Positions 30,870-33,373 of a stretch of DNA of 33,373 nucleotides are shown here, piece after piece; the first letter of the stretch is position 1; each line of letters begins with the position of its first letter. A model generated the notes under the pieces. That model saw only the letters and a program-made list of their open reading frames with translations. It had not been told where the DNA came from and ran no database searches. The stretch comes from Clostridium sp. 27_14. Its GTDB lineage: Bacteria; Bacillota; Clostridia; TANB77; CAG-508. A program made the position numbers and the translations under genes. Location: assembly GCA_001916035.1 (NCBI GenBank), contig MNRQ01000012.1, forward strand, positions 1 to 33,373, in the 5' to 3' direction.

Positions 30870-32015
30870 ATGTTAAAGAAAATTGCAATATTAGCAAATG
30901 GTGGAGATGTAGCAGGTTTTAATGCGGTAATAAGAGGAATAGTAAAAACAGCAGAAAATAATGGAGTAAAGGCTTATGGCTTTATAGATGGATATAATGG
31001 CTTATTAAAAAATAATTATGTCTTATTAAGTACTGCTGAAGATGGTAATGCAGAAGGAATATTGCCTAAAGGTGGTTCTATAATAGGATCATCAACAAAT
31101 GCTAATGTTTTTAATTACAAAGTATTAAATGAAAATGGGGAAATAGAATATCAAGATTTATCAGAAGTATGTATTCAAAATTTGAAAGATGATGAGTTTG
31201 ATTGCTTATTTACATTAGGAGGAGATGGTACTCAGAAATCAGCTAGAGATTTTGCTACAAAGGGAGTAAATGTTATAGGAGTTCCAAAAACTATTGATAA
31301 TGATGTTGCTTGTACAGATATTACATTTGGTTATAATACAGCTGTTTCTGTTGCTATGGAGGCTTTAGACAGACTACATACAACAGGTGAAACACATCAT
31401 AGGATAATGGTTTTAGAAGTTATGGGAAGATATGCAGGTTGGATAGCTTTGGAGGCTGCTATTGCTGGTGGTGCTGATGTTGCACTTATTCCGGAAATTC
31501 CTTATGATATAAATAGTGTTGCAGAAAAAATTAAAAATAGACAAAAAAGAGGTAAAAATTTTAGTATTGTAGTGGTTTCAGAAGGAGCAAAACCAAAAGG
31601 TGGAGAAATGGTTATTCAGGGAACGCGTAATAATGGCTTGGGTGTAGATAATACTAAATTAGGTGGAATTGGACAAGTTGTTGCAAAACAATTAGAAGAG
31701 ATAACAGGATTAGAGGCTAGAAATACGACTTTAGGATATATGCAAAGGGGTGGAACTCCAACTGCTTATGATAGAGTTTTATCAACTAAATATGGAACAA
31801 AAGCAATGCAATTAGCTTTAGAAGGTAAATTTGGAAGATTAGCTGTTATTAAAAATGGCAAATTAGATGATGTTAGTCTTGAGGATGTTGTTGGTAATAA
31901 TAAAACTATTGGAGCCGTTTCTGGTAATACTGCTGAAAGCAATTTAAGAAAAGTGTCAATGGATGATGACTTAGTAAAAACCGCTAGAAGTATAGGAATT
32001 AATTTAGGAGATTAA
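30870..32015 (+). CDS. 6-phosphofructokinase
   Basis: This enzyme phosphorylates fructose 6-phosphate at C1 in glycolysis. The 381 residues contain L-A-N-G-G-D-V-A-G-F-N-A-V-I-R-G at the N-terminus, L-G-G-D-G-T-Q-K-S-A (116-125), V-P-K-T-I-D-N-D (138-145), and G-R-Y-A-G-W-I-A-L-E. G120 in G-G-D-G-T matches the ATP-type glycine, while K140 in P-K-T-I-D-N-D is the residue of pyrophosphate-type enzymes (classical ATP enzymes have P-G-T-I-D-N-D). Such G/K hybrids occur in the longer ATP-using clade, so ATP is the more likely donor, but it is not certain. It stands alone, without pyruvate kinase. Confidence 0.92.
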   Translation: MLKKIAILANGGDVAGFNAVIRGIVKTAENNGVKAYGFIDGYNGLLKNNYVLLSTAEDGNAEGILPKGGSIIGSSTNANVFNYKVLNENGEIEYQDLSEVCIQNLKDDEFDCLFTLGGDGTQKSARDFATKGVNVIGVPKTIDNDVACTDITFGYNTAVSVAMEALDRLHTTGETHHRIMVLEVMGRYAGWIALEAAIAGGADVALIPEIPYDINSVAEKIKNRQKRGKNFSIVVVSEGAKPKGGEMVIQGTRNNGLGVDNTKLGGIGQVVAKQLEEITGLEARNTTLGYMQRGGTPTAYDRVLSTKYGTKAMQLALEGKFGRLAVIKNGKLDDVSLEDVVGNNKTIGAVSGNTAESNLRKVSMDDDLVKTARSIGINLGD

Positions 32016-32021
32016 ATATAT

Positions 32022-32078
32022 AGGAAGCCTTTTTGAACTTTATTTTTTAGAGTATAGTTCATTTGTGGGCTTCTTTTT
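32022..32078 (+). terminator. Intrinsic terminator after phosphofructokinase
   Basis: AGGAAGCC (32022-32029) and GGGCTTC (32067-32073) enclose an inner TGAACT/AGTTCA pair, followed by TTTTT. The 32079-32295 stretch shows no gene and no clear promoter. Confidence 0.65.
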
Positions 32079-32295
32079 GAACTTTACTTTTTTGTAAATA
32101 TTTTATTAGATTACTTCTTTTTAATTTTTTGCTTTTATTTATGTGAATTGATGAATTTTGTTGAAAAGTATGGTAAAATATGATAAAATTTAAGTGTTTT
32201 AATTTAATAATCTCCTATATGCAACTTATGGAGTTTAGAATAGTAACTATTAACTAATATGCTAAAAATATGTCAATTGACAAGGAGGAAAAAAC

Positions 32296-32775
32296 ATGAG
32301 AAAACGGAGTAGAATTTTAAAAAAAGTATCTAACACGATATTATTTATGGAATTACTTGTTGTAGCTACTATATTGTTGTGTGTACTATTTGATAGTTAT
32401 TCAGAAAGTTTGGGGATGAATACTGTTGTAATTAGTGTTTTTTTATTATGTTTTGGAATAATTATTCCCTTTGCATTTAAGCCTGTTTTAATTTCAGCTT
32501 TTGAAAATGTGGAAATGTGCAAGGAAAGCGAAAAATATGTGCAGCAGAATTTGTCAACAGAGTATTGTGTTGAAGTTATTCCAATTAAAGATGATCCTGA
32601 ACATGAAAACTTTGTAACTAAGGAATTAGTAAAAAGAGCGAAATTTTATGCTCAAATTATGGAAGATGGAACAGTAATGATTTCTATAAAATTTAATAAT
32701 GAAAATGATAGAATTTTTTATGGAGGACTTGAGGCTGAATATTTTATGACAAATTTTAAGATTGTGAATATGTAA
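32296..32775 (+). CDS. Hypothetical two-helix membrane protein
   Basis: I do not recognise this 159-residue protein. A basic start (M-R-K-R-S-R-I-L-K-K) is followed by two membrane helices (about 13-33 and 43-61) and a soluble C-terminal domain of about 95 residues: E-K-Y-V-Q-Q-N-L-S-T-E-Y-C-V-E-V-I-P, R-A-K-F-Y-A-Q-I-M-E-D-G-T-V-M-I-S-I-K-F. Both ends would lie in the cytoplasm. AAGGAGG precedes ATG 32296. It is a single unit with terminators after it. Confidence 0.65.
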   Translation: MRKRSRILKKVSNTILFMELLVVATILLCVLFDSYSESLGMNTVVISVFLLCFGIIIPFAFKPVLISAFENVEMCKESEKYVQQNLSTEYCVEVIPIKDDPEHENFVTKELVKRAKFYAQIMEDGTVMISIKFNNENDRIFYGGLEAEYFMTNFKIVNM

Positions 32776-32806
32776 ATATTTAAGGTTTTTTTATGTTTAT
32801 ATTTTT

Positions 32807-32850
32807 GTAAAGTGAGAGCTGATTATTAGGCTCTCACTTTACATATTTAT
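32807..32850 (+). terminator. Hairpin after the membrane-protein gene
   Basis: GTAAAGTGAGAGC (32807-32819) pairs perfectly with GCTCTCACTTTAC (32830-32842). The following ATATTTATATT is a weak T-tract. Confidence 0.7.
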
Positions 32851-32875
32851 ATTAGTTTTTAAAAGTATTTAAGAC

Positions 32876-32936
32876 AACTATAACTTATAAACATTTATTG
32901 CTAATTGTAATAAATGTCTATAAGTTATAGTTTTTT
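32876..32936 (+). terminator. Long terminator hairpin
   Basis: AACTATAACTTATA-AACATTTATT pairs with AATAAATGT-CTATAAGTTATAG over about 23 bp with one bulge, then TTTTTT. It is a second, stronger hairpin in series, and copy 11 begins in its T-tract. Confidence 0.8.
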
Positions 32937-33082
32937 ATATTATAGAAAAGTTTTTAGAACTTACTATAATATAAAAATAACAATGCACAGAAATTTGTTT
33001 TGCAAATTTCGCGCGCGAATAAAGACGCGGACTTTAAAATGTTCTAAATAGTGCAAATGTTATTAATGTCCGCTTTTGTTCT
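32936..33082 (+). repeat. Mosaic repeat copy 11 (A-linker-B)
   Basis: Module A (ATATTATAGAAAAGTTT-TTA-GAACTTACTATAATAT) is partly decayed. The linker ATAACAATGCACAG with GAAATTTG/CAAATTTC hairpin and CGCGCGCG precedes module B (GACGCGGACTT to GTCCGCTTTTGTTCT), which is well preserved. Confidence 0.88.
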
Positions 33083-33225
33083 ATTATATATTTGAATTTA
33101 TATATAAAAGCGTTAATTAAGTAATAAACTTAAATAAAACTTTATATGCCATTTTATATCATATCACAAACAAAAATGCAATATGCCTTTTTTATATTTT
33201 TTAAAATCAAAGCATAAAAATCTAA

Positions 33226-33296
33226 AAAAGTGCTGAAAAAACAGTACTTTTGGGTTTTTGGCTTTTTTATTAAGTTTATTACTTAATAAAAAAATC
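33226..33296. terminator. Two tandem hairpins
   Basis: AAAAGTGCTG (33226-33235) pairs with CAGTACTTTT (33242-33251), one mismatch, then GGGTTTTT. TTTTTTATTAAG pairs with CTTAATAAAAAA at about 33264-33295. Either could end transcripts from the left or from a minus-strand gene outside the window. No gene is visible from 33083 to the end. Confidence 0.5.
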
Positions 33297-33308
33297 ATAA
33301 GAAAAAGA

Positions 33309-33373
33309 GAGGCTACTTTTTTAATTCAGTATATTTCAATATTTCAGCAGCCTCAAAAAAGAAGGAGGAATTT
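33309..33373. other. Hairpin and ribosome binding site at the right edge
   Basis: GAGGCTAC (about 33310-33317) pairs with GCAGCCTC (33347-33354) with one mismatch. AAGAAGGAGGAATTT closes the window and looks like the ribosome binding site of a plus-strand gene starting just beyond it. The hairpin before it could be a leader or attenuator, or a terminator read on the minus strand (CTCTTTTTC). Confidence 0.4.

Noticed and set aside
1113..33082. The dispersed repeats as a CRISPR array
   Set aside because: Copies are kilobases apart, long, palindromic and modular, with no regular spacers and no cas genes.

Overview
The window is a very AT-rich stretch from a Gram-positive, spore-forming bacterium, most likely an uncultured member of the Clostridia. 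It carries spoIIAA-spoIIAB-sigF, spoIID, a SpoIIQ-type M23 protein and ytfJ (gerW). Ribosome binding sites are strong (AAGGAGG), promoters are near consensus (TTGACA-N17-TATAAT), and Arg codons are mostly AGA. Placement below class level is inference. I see no rRNA, tRNA, CRISPR array, transposase or prophage.

Layout. (1) 1-4.6 kb: a DUF5662 gene, rpmF on its own promoter, a 60-aa orphan, and secA in two frames. (2) 4.6-10 kb, the accessory part: a short structured RNA candidate, a prolyl-tRNA deacylase-like gene, a broken HAD phosphatase, an unknown minus-strand gene with NCYAFA and HHLHF motifs, a large unknown protein split at an AT-dinucleotide tract, and an L,D-transpeptidase. (3) 10-16 kb: a sigma factor with a DUF4179 anti-sigma factor, an RsmB/NOP-type RNA methyltransferase, two membrane proteins, and a split SSB-like OB-fold gene. 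(4) 16-22.7 kb: tRNA modification genes tcdA and ttcA, prfB with its autoregulatory +1 frameshift, a short aspartate kinase and a peptide-binding protein. (5) 22.7-26.4 kb: recA-recX-scpA-DUF2953-ytfJ, with no scpB. (6) 26.7-30.7 kb: the sporulation block spoIIAA-spoIIAB-sigF-spoIID-spoIIQ. (7) 30.9-33.4 kb: a 6-phosphofructokinase and a small membrane protein. The right edge ends in a ribosome binding site for a gene outside the window.

Two window-wide patterns stand out. First, a mosaic palindromic repeat family occurs about eleven times in 33 kb. It is built from module A (a GGAAGTTC-NNN-GAACTTCC hairpin), a linker (ATAACAATGCACAGAAA plus a small hairpin) and module B (GCGGAC...GTCCGC closing a conserved AT-rich interior). 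It sits almost only at gene ends beside terminators, and one module A lies inside the spoIIA operon. The nearest analogy is a BIME/REP or MITE family. Second, an unusual number of genes carry lesions: a 10-bp tandem duplication in secA, single extra C residues before GG in ytfJ (twice) and sigF, a missing AT unit in the large unknown gene, a clean 7-codon loss in the RNA methyltransferase, a gap in the SSB-like gene, and two in-frame stops in the HAD gene. As secA and other conserved genes are hit, consensus or assembly error has to be excluded before any biological reading; the prfB frameshift is the only one that is certainly natural.
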